Source of the DNA: Phallusia mammillata
Taxonomy: Eukaryota; Chordata; Ascidiacea; Phlebobranchia; Ascidiidae
NCBI GenBank assembly: GCA_003260075.1
Contig: QLIY01000516.1
Location: 40,461 to 104,460 of the forward strand
DNA: 64,000 nt
Direction: 5' to 3'
Both the position numbers and the translations under genes were made by a program. Below the pieces are notes generated by a model. It searched no databases. It saw only the letters and a program-made list of their open reading frames with translations, and was not told the origin of the DNA. Positions 15,001 to 25,691 of the stretch are shown here, piece after piece; within the stretch, counting starts at the first letter, position 1, and every line of letters starts with the position of its first letter.

Positions 15001-17748
15001 ATTTTTAGGCGAATTTTTGTGCAATAGGTTTAAAGGAAACCGTTTTATGACATATTTTGACGGCACAACGATTTACGGACTGGACAATTTGCGCTCAAAA
15101 TATTGTGCTCGAAATAAAAACAAAAATATTCCAGAAAAATAAAAAAACCTTGTTCGACCTTACATGAATTATTTCCGCTTCGGGGTCATTCTAATAATTT
15201 TACCATGAGTTCGCGACTGGACACAAATAACGTGTCTGCTGGGACGAATTAAGCAAAGTCAAGTGTGCCCAACTCCAAAATCCTTGGTATCTCCAGTCAA
15301 CGCCAGACCAATCTAAACCACGTGACCTTGTGACTTACAAACGTCACCAAAGAGCAGACCAAGTCGGGAGCATTACAAGCGCCAACTAAATGACATATGT
15401 TGCATGCCTGTTTGAAGGGACGTCTGCGATTCCACAAGGAATGCTATCCTATGACGTCACACTTGCCACGTCTGTCACGTAAGCATGAGATAACTGGCTG
15501 CATAGAGAAGTTCAATGATCTCATGACAAACGTCTGTATCCGGTTTTTGAGTGCCCGAGTGAACGACAATTGACAAGTCAAGTAACAATTATTGTAAAGT
15601 TTATAAATCTGTTGGACAACATTCGAAATCTATATATAGCACCAACAAAAAGTACATTACTTTCTGTGTACTGTAAAAAATTGACATGCCACGTTAAACG
15701 AAAGCAATTATAAAGCTAGAGGACTTATTAGTTGAATCACAGTTTTTTGATGCATAAAGTAGTCTCTCAAAATTAATGCAATCGTTTCTCAGAATATAAA
15801 AATTAAGCAATAAAAGTTTATGTTTCAAAACCATACATGCAGCCCCTAAAAGGGGGGGGGGGAGACTTATTAGTTGAATCACAGTTTTTGGATGCAAAAA
15901 GTAGTCTCTCAAAATTAATGCAATCGTTTCTCAGAATATAAAAATAAAGCAATAAAAGTTTATGTTTCAAAACCATACATGCAGCCCCTAAAAGATCAGA
16001 AAACTGATAGGGAAGTCCCTTAAAATGGTAGAGTCATGCTAGACTTCGTTTATCCGGGTTCATTTTTCACCGTATTTGCTATTGGCAAGCCATACGCTTC
16101 CAGTAACAATAAACTTTGGCAAACAGTGCGGGTAAAATTTTTGCCAGTCGTAACTGTAATTTCCTATGGCACAGCGGAAACGCGATTGTTTTCGCAGAAA
16201 AACGACGGAAAATGGCAGCGAGTAATACCAAGGCCTTGCGGGGAACAGACCATGCAGTTGTCATGCAGTGTTAATCCGGTATTTTATACGTGTGTTTTGC
16301 AACTACAAACAGAAAAATTCCACTGAATCGCGTGTTTATGGTAAACTAAAAGAATACTGTGTACTGACAGTGCGAATCAATGCCATATATCAACATGCAG
16401 ATAGCGTAATGTCTTTAACAGAAAAAAGTAAACGGACTGTTTAGCATTGCAGTGAACTGAAAGGTTACACACAGTATTGATTCTCCAACGATCGCCTCGT
16501 AGACCCGATAGCAATCAGAAAAGTGGGGCAAACACAAATTACACAACGCAAAGTCGAAACTTTCCACCGCAGTGTGTGACGTCATACCGCGCGTGAGAGT
16601 GACGTAACAGTTGGCGATTAGCGCCGATCGAAAGACGCAATTAAGTTAAATCGTCGACACGTAGCAAGTTTAAGGCCCTGGAGTCTCCCCAGGCGGCAAG
16701 CCACGTCAAAACCAGACCAGCCACCATCACAACCACCAGGTTTTAAACCAGGCCGCGTTGGTTGGCGTACGTGGAAAATATTCATCTGTCATTGTTACAG
16801 AGCAAACAGCATACACTTGGGTTTGCGATACGAGGCTGTTTTCAGCGTAGTTTCAATGCAACAGGTTGTTGACCGCGGAACCCGCCTAAACCGCGCAAGA
16901 TTGCAACTTTGTAGTTGACTGACCTGCCCGGGCACATTCCGCTTTGCGAGCGGGCAACAAACAACACACAAGAAGGCAGAACACTTTTAACGTTACATCA
17001 TGGAACCCGAACCCGGGCTGCACCAAAACAACCCAAGCAACAACCGATAGTCTCTAGTGACGTCATACAATATGCGTACGGGCGTAAGCAAGGAAAGGTC
17101 GTAGGGATTACGGGTGTTATCGCCTCATCGTTTGCCAACAGCGCTAATCGAAATCACTGGTGCTCAGACCACGTTGAACGCATCACGGGACTAAGATAGC
17201 ACTATGACGTCACACAAAGTTTGCTGACGACCGAGAAGTCGCGCTTCAATGGGCAGCGCTAGTAAGGAGAAAATGCCCCCGCGGGGAAATGTTCGGAAGT
17301 GTATGGGGTGAGTATGATGTAATGCATGGGGAAAACAAAAAATTATGACCGTGAAAAAAACGATTGGCATGCAAGATTTACCTCGACGCCGTGGTAAAAG
17401 TCCCGCTGAAAAGAAAAATAACACACGCTGTTAGTCACGCGTTAGGTAAAAGTAAGTGTTTGCATGCGCGTAAAAACTGTTTGCGAATCTATAAGTAAAA
17501 GATTGAAACACTTCCGAAAAAACTTTGATAAAACAGTTAAAGGTAGAAAACTTCATACAAAATGTGCTTAAAGCTGCAATGATAAGCTGTAAACATATTC
17601 AGGTCTACACACAAGAGGCGAATGCGAAACACCGAGCTGTCCCAATTGGGCTTCGTGACTGGCATGACTCTAATAAAATGACATTGATTTTTTGTGTCCT
17701 TGTTTTCACGGGGCCCAGGCTACCGACAAATTGACTGTAACAGAGCAA

Positions 17749-17782
<34 letters not shown>

Positions 17783-20700
17783 AGAGCAATGGCAAACCCA
17801 GTAACTCTGACGCCAGGCAATTGCTTGGTTACATACACAAAGTTAATATGCTGGGTAATAGACTTAATTCGTATCTGTGTCTGAATAGGTGTTGCCGTTT
17901 GGTTAATTTCATACATAATTTGTACTTCGAAAACTGGTCACGAAATGCAACGTAATGAACGACTGAGACACGTTGGTAATCACTTTGACAATTTTTGGAA
18001 TTTAACCGGGCATAAAGGATTAAACCGCATCGAAAGGGTACAGAGGTTGATAAAGTGTGACCTAGTGCGCTAACCAAGCACTTATTTACGGTCAATGCAC
18101 ATGTCCATTACCATATGCATCGTTACGACCGAACTTCACAATACGAAGTCCGAATGCGTTTCCTTTGGAGTCGAAGTGACCACCGGCAGCGTTATGATTT
18201 TGTAAGATTTGTTGCAACAGAAACACACGTGATTTGTACAGGATGTGGAATCAGTTCGATGACAGGCGCAGTACTTGTGGAGAGCTTTAAAGCAGCACCA
18301 CTCGTCGCCTACAATCATCGACCGTAACTGGTAAGGAGTTTTAAACTGGTGGATATACAAACAGCCGCAACCAGCTGTTCACCAACATCAGGACGCGTTC
18401 GCAAGGGTTTCCACAGCAAGAGTGCCACGACAGGCCCAGGCCGACCATGTATTGTACACTGTTACACTCTTCAAGTGAAGAGCCGCCTTTTCATACAAGC
18501 TGTTGCGCAAAGTTTTGACCCCGTGTTGGCTGTTATGGCTGACATGGATCCTCTCTAATGCGAACTTGGCACTTATATTAGTGACATTGATTCGAGTTTG
18601 CTGGTTGACAGCGTTTCTGTTTCAATTGACACGCATTTCTCGAAGCACAATTTAACAACACAGTGAGTTTGAAATTCAAAACTAACAAAGTTTAGTTTTT
18701 TTTTTTTACGACTACACTATAGACTCCACATACACTCCGCAACGTTGTTAAATTGTATTCTATCCAAAGCTAATGGTAAACCGGTCTAATCGCAAAAGTC
18801 ATACATGTTAGATTGGTCAAAAAAGGTGAATACAACCACTCTTCTCCTATTATGCAATCTTGTACTATTTTACCTGCCCCAAAATGGGACAGGGATGGTA
18901 CACCAACACACCCCAGTATATTTAGTACATTCAGTCCAGTATTCATAGCCATGGTTAATCAGTAACAGTGACAAAAGAGGAGTCGGCCTATTATCGACAC
19001 ATTGTGTGTTTCACTGTAAAGTTGCGTAACCCCAAATGAATATGTGGCAAACAGTGCAGAACCATTTTTTTATTTATAGAAGGAGGTGTGTACCACAGTA
19101 GCACATTTAGTTGTACAATAAAACTCAGTTTAAATTTTATTTGGGGCGAATTTCCAATTCTTGAAACTGTAAGTTTTTAGTGCTGAACTAAAATTTTAGA
19201 CACACTAACATGACATTTGATTTCAATAATACAAAAGACCCTTGGCTGCAGCAAATGTAAGGGTTACAATAACAAGAAGCCATGCATTATGCATACCTGT
19301 ACTTCTTGGCATCATATTTTGGGATTCGTTCGAACGCAGTATATCACAGAGCTGAGACTCAATTCCTGTCATGGACATCAGGTCGTTGACACCATTTTCC
19401 TGTGAAACAAACAATATAAATGCCATTACACTTGATCTAGTATTTGTATAGGAAGTCAAATTAGAACATAATAGACTAGTAACAATATACTGTTTTATAA
19501 TGATTTGGTTAGGCACTGGCCCAGCTTACACATATAAAACTGTTATTGACCTGAAGTAAGCGTGTTTACTTGGTTGTTCAACAGCAACAAAATGCACATG
19601 CTGACCTAATTTGTTCATTGAATCACTGCACAAACAGGGACCAATCTTTCTGACATTCATGTTTGTTTTGGTGTTGTATTTTTATGTTCAACAAGGATTT
19701 ACAACAAGTAGGGAGTTCAAAGGTCATTTTATATTACTGGGACATAGTTGAATGTGGTGGCAAAGTCCACAGGGTGCCAAAAAACTAGCAAAATGCACCA
19801 ACACCACACCGGCTGGCAAAGAGATACCAGAGGAAGGATGTATCAAATCGCATGACTAATCAACACCGTCCCTCAGCCTGGCCTCGTCTGTTCCTATGGC
19901 GCAGGTCGGATGTCAATTTTCATGCTGCCCATGTGTCTATTATGAGCGGAACACAGCCGCAATAAGTTAGGGTAGGATGTATTGCATCAAACGGACTGAT
20001 GTCTGCAGTGATGTATTGACATGCTGTTCTAACTAGAATACGGCAGTAACATGACATGCTGCAGATTAAATAATCTGCTAAAATGGACCATTTGCAAACT
20101 ATGCTAAAGGACAGTGGAACAAAAACATGTGCCATGAAGTTTAAAACAGGATTTCAAAAATACCAAATTAAAATAAAATAATAATTTTTATCGATTAAAA
20201 ATGCTTGATTTCAAGAATAGTGATTAGTCTTACACAAAACACAAGTTGAGTGTGATTTGTTTCGACCAAACACAAAGTTTTTGCCAAATATGGATTTTTG
20301 GCATTTCATGCCTCAGGGCACTTTGAGTACTTAATGAGTAGGCACATTTATTACTTGCGTTAATCTCAGCGATTAAAAACGCAAGTTTTTCACAGTATTT
20401 CAGAAATAAGGCTAAAACTTGCTCATTAAGATCAACTTACAGGAAGCTAAATTTCCTGCTGCAAACTTATAAAAATTTGTGATAAAAAATATGGCTTTAT
20501 GTTCTTATAACAATGGCTTTTGTGGAAACTAGAAAATGGCTTTAGTTTGAGAAGAGCATAACAGTGATTGCATATGACAAAGCTGGGAAAAACGAGATGC
20601 CATGCCAAAACATTGTCAGAGTTTCTGTTTCATTGTAGTTCAACATTGATGTCCAAACACTCTTGGCATTTTGTTTGCCCTTTTACAATAGTACAGCAAG

Positions 20701-23700
20701 TTTCCAGACGATTCGAAAATGATCAATAAATCAAAGAAGTCCATTAAAAGGCCCCACATTCCCCTCAACTCGCTGACTGCAAGGTGATGTCATAGATAAA
20801 TCAAATTAGACAAATCAATACCACCTTGTAGCAACAGATGGTAAGTGAAGCAAGGTTCTGCTGGAAAAAAGATTTACAGCCTAGCTGTGTGTGTTTTTTT
20901 TTTGGTTAAAAAACATATCATACAACGACACATGGTCAAGCAAAAAATATTGATCTTATATTTGTCGAGCAATAAAATACGGTTTGGTGGTTTTGACTCT
21001 CATATTTTGAAATGTTAGTATTTATTGCCACTGGTTTGTTTGGTCTGAACAATTATTTACAAATCTTTATTCTTGTGTCAGTGGAAAGCTGTATTCAATT
21101 TATACAGTTTTTCTGTAAAAAATTTTTAGACCATACCCCCCACAAGATATTATGTGTATCATAGCGAATGCTTTTTAAAGTACCTTACCAATTCACACTC
21201 AAGAAGGTCTTGTTAAGCAGTATGTCTACAACATAGACATGTTTAAAACAAGGGTTTAGTAGAACATGTTGGCCAAAGTCCACATGACATTGCATGTGGT
21301 CTTAACCCACCACAAACAAGACATTTTGCCATAGGAGTCTCTTTCACTAATCACATGAAAAGCTACAGTATTACCTGGTGGTGGCATGTTAACATGTTTG
21401 TACAAATGTAAGTGGCATTGTACTCTAGGGTTTAAAGTTGTAAACACACCAAGCTGGCATGTTAACAAATAGGCAAACATTTTTGTGAAAGTTGTGAAGA
21501 AAAAGGAAACGTCTAATGAATTGAGGATGATGGGAATTTTTATTTAAATATAATGTTTTCGTTTTATTTGTTATGCTTTAAAGTTTAAAGCAAGTTAGCC
21601 TAAAACTACACATGTAAAAGTTCTACAAATCCAAATGTCATACAAGTGCGAAAAGATCATGGAAGATTTAGGAAGTTGGCAGAAAATCAATTTTAGCATA
21701 TTGCAACCAAGTTTGGTCTGGTGAAGGTTTCACAGGCCTTCTTATGTCACTGAGCTAGGAACCAAAATTAACCCCCACCAAATGTTTAATATTATGACAT
21801 CAATGAAATTTCCGCTGGTGCATTACATTTTACACTTATGATGACAATAGTTTTGTCGAAACGTCTGTTTTAATAAAAATGAATATGTTTTACTCTACGT
21901 CGCTGGCAATTTGCTTTTTATTAAATGAGATACAAGTTGAACAATGCTTACTCTTCAAGACCTTTGCAAAAATATAACTTTGTAACTTAAAAAATGTAAT
22001 TTTAAAATACTTGAATTTTTTATCAATTTTGGTGTTTTTGGATACTAAGGACTTTTCTTTTATATATATGAGCATGGGGCATTAATCAAATAATCTATTG
22101 CAAACTAAATTGTCCATCCATCTATCTAATACAACATATGGATAGATAGCGGTACAAGGAAATGGATGTATCCTGGTTACCGACCAAGTGATACATGGCT
22201 ACAATATGAACAAATAGATACTAGACAAGACAGAAGAGTAATCATATAATATATGTATGCAAGGCGGCCATAAGCATAATATATCCTTGTACATATGACA
22301 ATAAAACATGTATAAAGTGTAAAACAATATGGTTTTAAGAGGCATTTAAAACCATTGTTGCTTAGTGACATGTTGATCAATTACATTGTTTTGGTTTTGT
22401 TTATTTGGATGCATTGCATCAAAATAAATGTTTCTGTTTTCGCAAACAAATTCAAACTAAAGGGGCAAAGCTCTAATTTATAACCTAAGATGTACAAAAA
22501 TGAAATAATATATTGTTTATATATTTTTAGAATGGAGACTTACGTTCAGTGACATGAGGCCATTTTGTTGTGGAGTGTCATTCATTTTAAAGAAGGGATT
22601 TTCATCCATGCCATTTAAGTAATGGGCAGGAGTTGAAATGCTTCGAGCAAGTCTTGGTGCATGTGGGGCCTGGGACCCAACCGACTGTTTCCGCATTTCA
22701 GATGATGCATTTATAATGCGATTGCTTGAACTAGAAAATGACAAACACGTTTTGTTTAGTTATATCCACAAATTTCCAGTTTCAGTAAAATAAATGAATA
22801 AAATTTTGGAAAAATACAGTACAAAAATAGAATTTAATCTGTGACTTTGTGTTTGACCTGATGATCCAACCATCATCGTTATTATTACTGTACGATGTTC
22901 TAACACTGCGTGTTTGATTATAACATGCCAAAACATCATTCATCATATCTCAGGCTACCTTGTCTGTTGAAGTGAATTTAGCAGTGAGGCAGCATTTCTG
23001 TTGCTTTGAATTGGCCAGCCATTTCCCAACTGGGCTTGTCCATTGCTCCAGGATGAATATGAGGCAGGAAGTTTGGTGCCAGGTAAAAATCCATTCATTT
23101 TGCTTTGGTTTACGTTACTGTAGCCACCCATCATGCCTGAAAACAAAGGATTTTATTGATACTGCCATATGCAATATAGATTGAGATAAATTGAAATTAG
23201 TGAATTCAAGCAGCACTTTACTACATCTTCCATTAAAACAGGAAAAATAGCTTGCAAAAGTCTTGAATATAGTGTCTTAATCAAAAACACACATTTGTAC
23301 CTGGTTGGTGTGAAGTTGATCTGTTTAAACTTGTTGGCTGCGGAACCATAGACTGGGACCTTCTGATAGCCAGCTGTTGCTGAATCGCTTGAATTTGGGC
23401 AGCCGTGTTTTGCTGGATTTGTTTTTGGAGCACGGCATTGTTGTACAAGCCAGGTGGGGGGTTGGTCATACCAGCCATTTGGTTCACTTGGCTGGGCCAT
23501 GATGTTAGTTGCTGTTGTCGTTGTTGATGTAAAGCCTGAAGCATCATGTCATCCATGCTTGAACCTGGCATCTGCAACTCTGTGTTGTGTACAGCTGGAG
23601 ATGGGGTTGACCAAATTGCAGCAAGATTTTGTGAAAAGGTAACAGCATCAGAATCTTCACTGCTGGAAGCTGCAAATACACTGTCCCCACATACAGCGGA

Positions 23701-24231
23701 AGTCAGACCAAGAGAAGACATACCAAGGTCATTGGACTTAGCAGTTTGGTCTGCATTCGTAGTAATAGCTTCAAAACTCAGCGATGTAACAGCACTCCTT
23801 TGGCTGGCACCAAATCCCAAACCATCATCAATTTTGCTGTGCTCAAGACTATGTATCAAATCTTGAGAAACATTGCCACCATCTGATTTTGAATCAGCAA
23901 CTACGCCGCTATCAGCTGGACTGGGTGGTGATTGTGATAGAATGGGCTTTTCTGGTGTAGTTTGGTCAAAGGTTGGTGAAATACTGTCAGAAGGTGAGAA
24001 TCGGACGGGGGTTGGACTTGTCGTTGAAGTTAAGAGCATTTGATCATTTCCGTTGGACTGGGCAATTCGTTGTTGGTGTTGTAAAAACATTAACTGGGCT
24101 TTTATTGCCAGTTGTTGCTGCTCCACTGAGTTACTGGGAAATAGGTTGTTTGCTCCCTGGATTTCATATGGCGAGAAAGCAGAAGCATTTGTGGTTGTTG
24201 TTGCACCAAAGTCATTGCTTATTGTTGCCAT
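1547..24231 (-). CDS. CPEB: Cytoplasmic polyadenylation element-binding protein, CPEB2/3/4 class (11 exons)
   Basis: This is a sequence-specific mRNA-binding translational regulator that binds U-rich/CPE elements in 3' UTRs. Coding exons, in order: 24231-23301, 23136-22959, 22730-22544, 19399-19297, 7733-7575, 7004-6915, 6395-6277, 4271-4157, 3753-3572, 2407-2297, 1663-1547. All junctions are GT-AG, the phases agree, and the sum is 2292 nt (763 residues plus stop). Residues 1-466 are low-complexity and Q/S/N-rich. RRM1 starts near residue 503 (RKVFVGGLPPDIDE) and RRM2 near 613 (KTIFVGGVPRPL). The ZZ-type domain spans 689-763 (CDEC, CGGKF, CANVTC, CENC, IHSR..FH). The RRM/ZZ block is close to vertebrate CPEB2-4 rather than CPEB1. 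The ATG at 24231 opens the first long frame, and a TTTCAG acceptor just upstream (24311-24312) suggests a spliced 5' UTR. The last exon is partly repeated beside a poly-G run at 1797, probably an assembly fault. Confidence 0.93.
1629..1977 (+). repeat. 169-bp direct duplication around 11 G
   Basis: 1629-1797 and 1809-1977 are near-identical, with three differences noticed by eye, and are separated by the G run 1797-1807. They cover part of the last CPEB exon and adjoining intron. Confidence 0.85.
2297..2407 (-). CDS. CPEB: CPEB coding exon 10: first half of the ZZ domain
   Basis: 111 nt with acceptor CTCTCAG and donor CTTCAG|GTACGA. It encodes VEVKPYVLDDQHCDECQGAR and CGGKFAPFFCANVTCLQ, the first set of zinc-ligand cysteines. 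Confidence 0.95.
3191..3355. repeat. Possible old copy of the GCCCG-rich MITE
   Basis: It begins CAGAGTGATATGCGGGCCT and contains AACCCGA and GAACCCGGCC words as in 55487-55859, but the ends have decayed. It lies in CPEB intron 9. Confidence 0.3.
3572..3753 (-). CDS. CPEB: CPEB coding exon 9: RRM2 body
   Basis: 182 nt with acceptor TTTTTCTAG and donor CGG|GTGAGT. It encodes MIMDRLYGGVCYAGID, KYPKGAGRVAFSNQQSYIAA and FVQLQHGDIDKR, a highly conserved RRM2 segment. Confidence 0.95.
4157..4271 (-). CDS. CPEB: CPEB coding exon 8: inter-RRM linker and start of RRM2
   Basis: 115 nt with acceptor CACACACAG and donor GCAA|GTAAGA. It encodes VQIRPWNLSDSDFVLDGSQP and RKTIFVGGVPRPLRA, nearly identical to the vertebrate CPEB2-4 linker and RRM2 start. 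Confidence 0.95.
6020..6089 (+). repeat. 70-G run
   Basis: In CPEB intron 7, flanked on both sides by TATATAGGTAA. Probable gap fill. Confidence 0.8.
6277..6395 (-). CDS. CPEB: CPEB coding exon 7: end of RRM1
   Basis: 119 nt with acceptor TTTGCAG and donor CCC|GTAAGT. It encodes GYAFLLFQEE (RNP-1-type strand) through KLYLRVSSPTIRDKP. Confidence 0.95.
6915..7004 (-). CDS. CPEB: CPEB coding exon 6: RRM1 middle
   Basis: 90 nt with acceptor TTTTGCAG and donor AAAG|GTTAGT. It encodes EIKTSFKRFGPLVVDWPHKA and KSYFPPKG, the signature insert of CPEB-family RRM1. Confidence 0.95.
7575..7733 (-). CDS. CPEB: CPEB coding exon 5: start of RRM1
   Basis: 159 nt with acceptor CTGCAG and donor GAAG|GTCAGT. 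It carries the linker and the first strand of RRM1 with its RNP-2-like motif (RYSRKVFVGGLPPDIDEG). Confidence 0.93.
11210..11246. promoter_or_regulatory. Three CACGTG E-boxes within 37 bp
   Basis: CACGTG occurs at 11210-11215, 11220-11225 and 11241-11246. The first lies in TCACGTGAC, close to the CLEAR/MITF-TFE consensus. The cluster is inside CPEB intron 4. The motifs are observed; a regulatory role is inferred. Confidence 0.4.
12253..12392 (+). repeat. 65-bp direct duplication around 10 G
   Basis: 12253-12317 and 12328-12392 are near-identical; G run at 12318-12327. Confidence 0.85.
12617..12876 (+). repeat. 124-bp direct duplication around 12 G
   Basis: 12617-12740 and 12753-12876 are near-identical; G run at 12741-12752. 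Confidence 0.85.
13019..13193 (+). repeat. 81-bp direct duplication around 12 G
   Basis: 13019-13099 and 13113-13193 are near-identical; G run at 13100-13111. Confidence 0.85.
13610..13628. promoter_or_regulatory. Pair of CACGTG E-boxes
   Basis: CACGTG at 13610-13615 and 13623-13628, start to start 13 bp. Further single copies lie at 9955-9960 and 15319-15324 in the same intron. Confidence 0.3.
15452..17212. promoter_or_regulatory. Four full CRE palindromes in CPEB intron 4
   Basis: TGACGTCA occurs at 15452-15459, 16577-16584, 17058-17065 and 17205-17212. A CREB/ATF-responsive enhancer or internal promoter is possible; the sequence alone does not show it. Confidence 0.35.
15722..15993 (+). 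repeat. 130-bp direct duplication around 11 G
   Basis: 15722-15851 and 15864-15993 are near-identical; G run at 15852-15862. Confidence 0.85.
17382..17405 (-). CDS. CPEB: Candidate 24-nt cassette microexon of CPEB
   Basis: On the minus strand a strong pyrimidine-rich acceptor (TTATTTTTCTTTTCAG) is followed by exactly 24 nt and a GAG|GTAAAT donor. Placed between exon 4 (ends in phase 1) and exon 5 it keeps the frame and inserts eight residues, AGLLPRRR, before GKWMD. Vertebrate CPEB4 has a 24-nt neuronal microexon in the same general position, between the disordered region and RRM1 (established knowledge). Homology is inferred from position, length and phase, not from sequence identity. Confidence 0.55.
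17740..17790 (+). repeat. 32-G run with a 9-bp flanking repeat
   Basis: The G run 17749-17780 lies between two copies of ACAGAGCAA. Confidence 0.8.
19297..19399 (-). CDS. CPEB: CPEB coding exon 4
   Basis: 103 nt with acceptor TTTCACAG and donor ACAG|GTATGC. It encodes ENGVNDLMSMTGIESQLCDI and the following 14 residues. It ends in phase 1 and so joins in frame either directly to exon 5 (7733) or through the candidate microexon at 17382-17405. Confidence 0.8.
19400..22543 (-). other. CPEB: CPEB intron 3, AT-rich; nothing recognised
   Basis: 3.1 kb of AT-rich sequence between coding exons 3 and 4. I see no gene, RNA gene or clear mobile element in it. Confidence 0.5.
22544..22730 (-). CDS. CPEB: CPEB coding exon 3
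   Basis: 187 nt with acceptor TTTTCTAG and donor AAC|GTAAGT. It includes RLARSISTP, a basic Ser-rich stretch that resembles a kinase site (inference), and ends in phase 0. Confidence 0.85.
22959..23136 (-). CDS. CPEB: CPEB coding exon 2
   Basis: 178 nt between a TTTTCAG acceptor and an AAG|GTAGCC donor. It starts in phase 1 and ends in phase 2. It encodes a Gly/Asn/Ser-rich segment (MMGGYSNVNQSK...SLLNSLQQT) of the disordered N-terminal half. Confidence 0.85.
23301..24231 (-). CDS. CPEB: CPEB coding exon 1: Q-rich N-terminus
   Basis: 931 nt, starting at the ATG and ending in phase 1 at a CAG|GTACAA donor. It encodes about 310 residues rich in Gln, Ser, Thr and Asn, with Q clusters such as VEQQQLAIKAQ, LHQQRQQQL and IQQQLAIRR. 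Q-rich N-termini of CPEB2-4/Orb2 proteins mediate self-assembly in other animals; whether this one does is unknown. Confidence 0.88.
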
Positions 24232-25691
24232 TACACAATGTTTTAGGTTTAGCGCTGCAGTATTTAACGTTGTCTTTTTCGCAATGTCCCTAACTCTTAG
24301 TTTATTCGATCTGAAAGCAAGATAAAATGTTTACCGGTATTTTACAAAATCATGCCTTTGCTAAAAAACTATCCTTCATAGCTGAAGAACATTTTCCAAA
24401 TGGTGGACAGTTTATTTAAAAATCCAGTTATTCTGTTGCCAATAACTGTACAAATATAGAATACTATATAGCTTTATGCATAAAGCTAGTAACAAACCCA
24501 ATGCCACTCACTTAAATGGAATTGTTTCAATTAAGCTGAGAAATTGCACAACAGCATAACAGCAGCGTTACACAACAACTGTATAAATGACCTTTGTCTA
24601 TAACCTAACAGCTCAGCACGCCCTTCACATGTCCACGACGCACGATCCCCTGCAACAGTCAAGAACCAAAATAACACATTTAACCAGACGAGACAAGTCG
24701 CACAGCTGAGCCGATCATATGGCACGAGACTTCCGCGTTGCATGCCTTTTTTCTTTCCCACGCTCGTGCGACGACGCCCAGAACGAGAATTTGTATTTTT
24801 GCAGGCTGGAAAAATACCACAGACACGGTTAATTTTAAGTATCCTCTCAATCTTAATGTTGAAAGAGAAAACCTAATCAAATCAAGTTTTAAAAGAGACT
24901 GTTTCCAATTACGAACGTAGACATTAAATATTTGGTTTGTTTAATCACAATTAATTCTTTACATTATACTCGATTACGCGTTACTTCACTGGCCTGCTCC
25001 ACAACTCTTAGGTCTGCTCCACAACTTTACCAAAATGAATTCGGTTTTCTTAGGATTATGCTGAAATTACGTACATTTATACGATTATGAACAGCACATA
25101 GACTAGTGGTCTGATTTAAATAAGATTTACGGGTGCACAAGACGCCAAGTTTCTTCCTAGGATGTATGCAAAATGTCTCAACAGTATTTGTTGATGCGTC
25201 GTTTAATCCCCGCACATATTGCACGGATAATCCGGGAAACGGGGGGGGGGGAACGGGTGCACAAGACGCCAAGTTTCTTCCTGGGATGTATGCAAAATGT
25301 CTCAACAGTATTTGTTTATGCGTCGTTTAATCCCCGCACATATTGCACGGATAATCCGGGAAACGGTTCGTGCTTTCCGGCAGTCGAGACTTAAAGGGTT
25401 TTACAGGCAAGTTTTCATTACCAAACGTAATAGGGATTAAACTGTAATGAGCTTTTGTACTTTGTAATATTACGACTATAACCGACCAGCAAACTACCTA
25501 GATTTATAGTGGAAAGATAAAGCTAAAATGATAACATACATGAAAAACAAACAAACAGAAATGACTGCTTACAATTTATATTTCAAAAAGATGCTTTTAA
25601 CAAACAGATCAAAAGAACGCGAAGGAATACAAATCAAATTTTTGACAAAAAGTAGTTTAGAAAGTGTCAAAATTAGACGATCAACTAAATT
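24232..25691. other. Region between the CPEB start and HPS4-like stop
   Basis: It should hold the CPEB 5' UTR and promoter and the 3' end of the upstream same-strand gene. A minus-strand acceptor (GCTTTCAG|ATCG) lies at 24311-24312. A duplicated block flanks a poly-G run at 25241-25251. No other gene seen. Confidence 0.5.
25129..25365 (+). repeat. 112-bp direct duplication around 11 G
   Basis: 25129-25240 and about 25253-25365 are near-identical; G run at 25241-25251. It lies between CPEB and the HPS4-like gene. Confidence 0.85.

Larger units (their letters stand above)
7734..19296 (-). other. CPEB: CPEB intron 4 (11.6 kb)
   Basis: This large intron contains the candidate microexon, several CACGTG and TGACGTCA sites, CpG-rich stretches between about 9 and 17.3 kb, and poly-G separated duplications at 12.3, 12.7, 13.1, 15.9 and 17.7 kb. 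No open frame with recognisable domains was seen on either strand. Confidence 0.6.
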
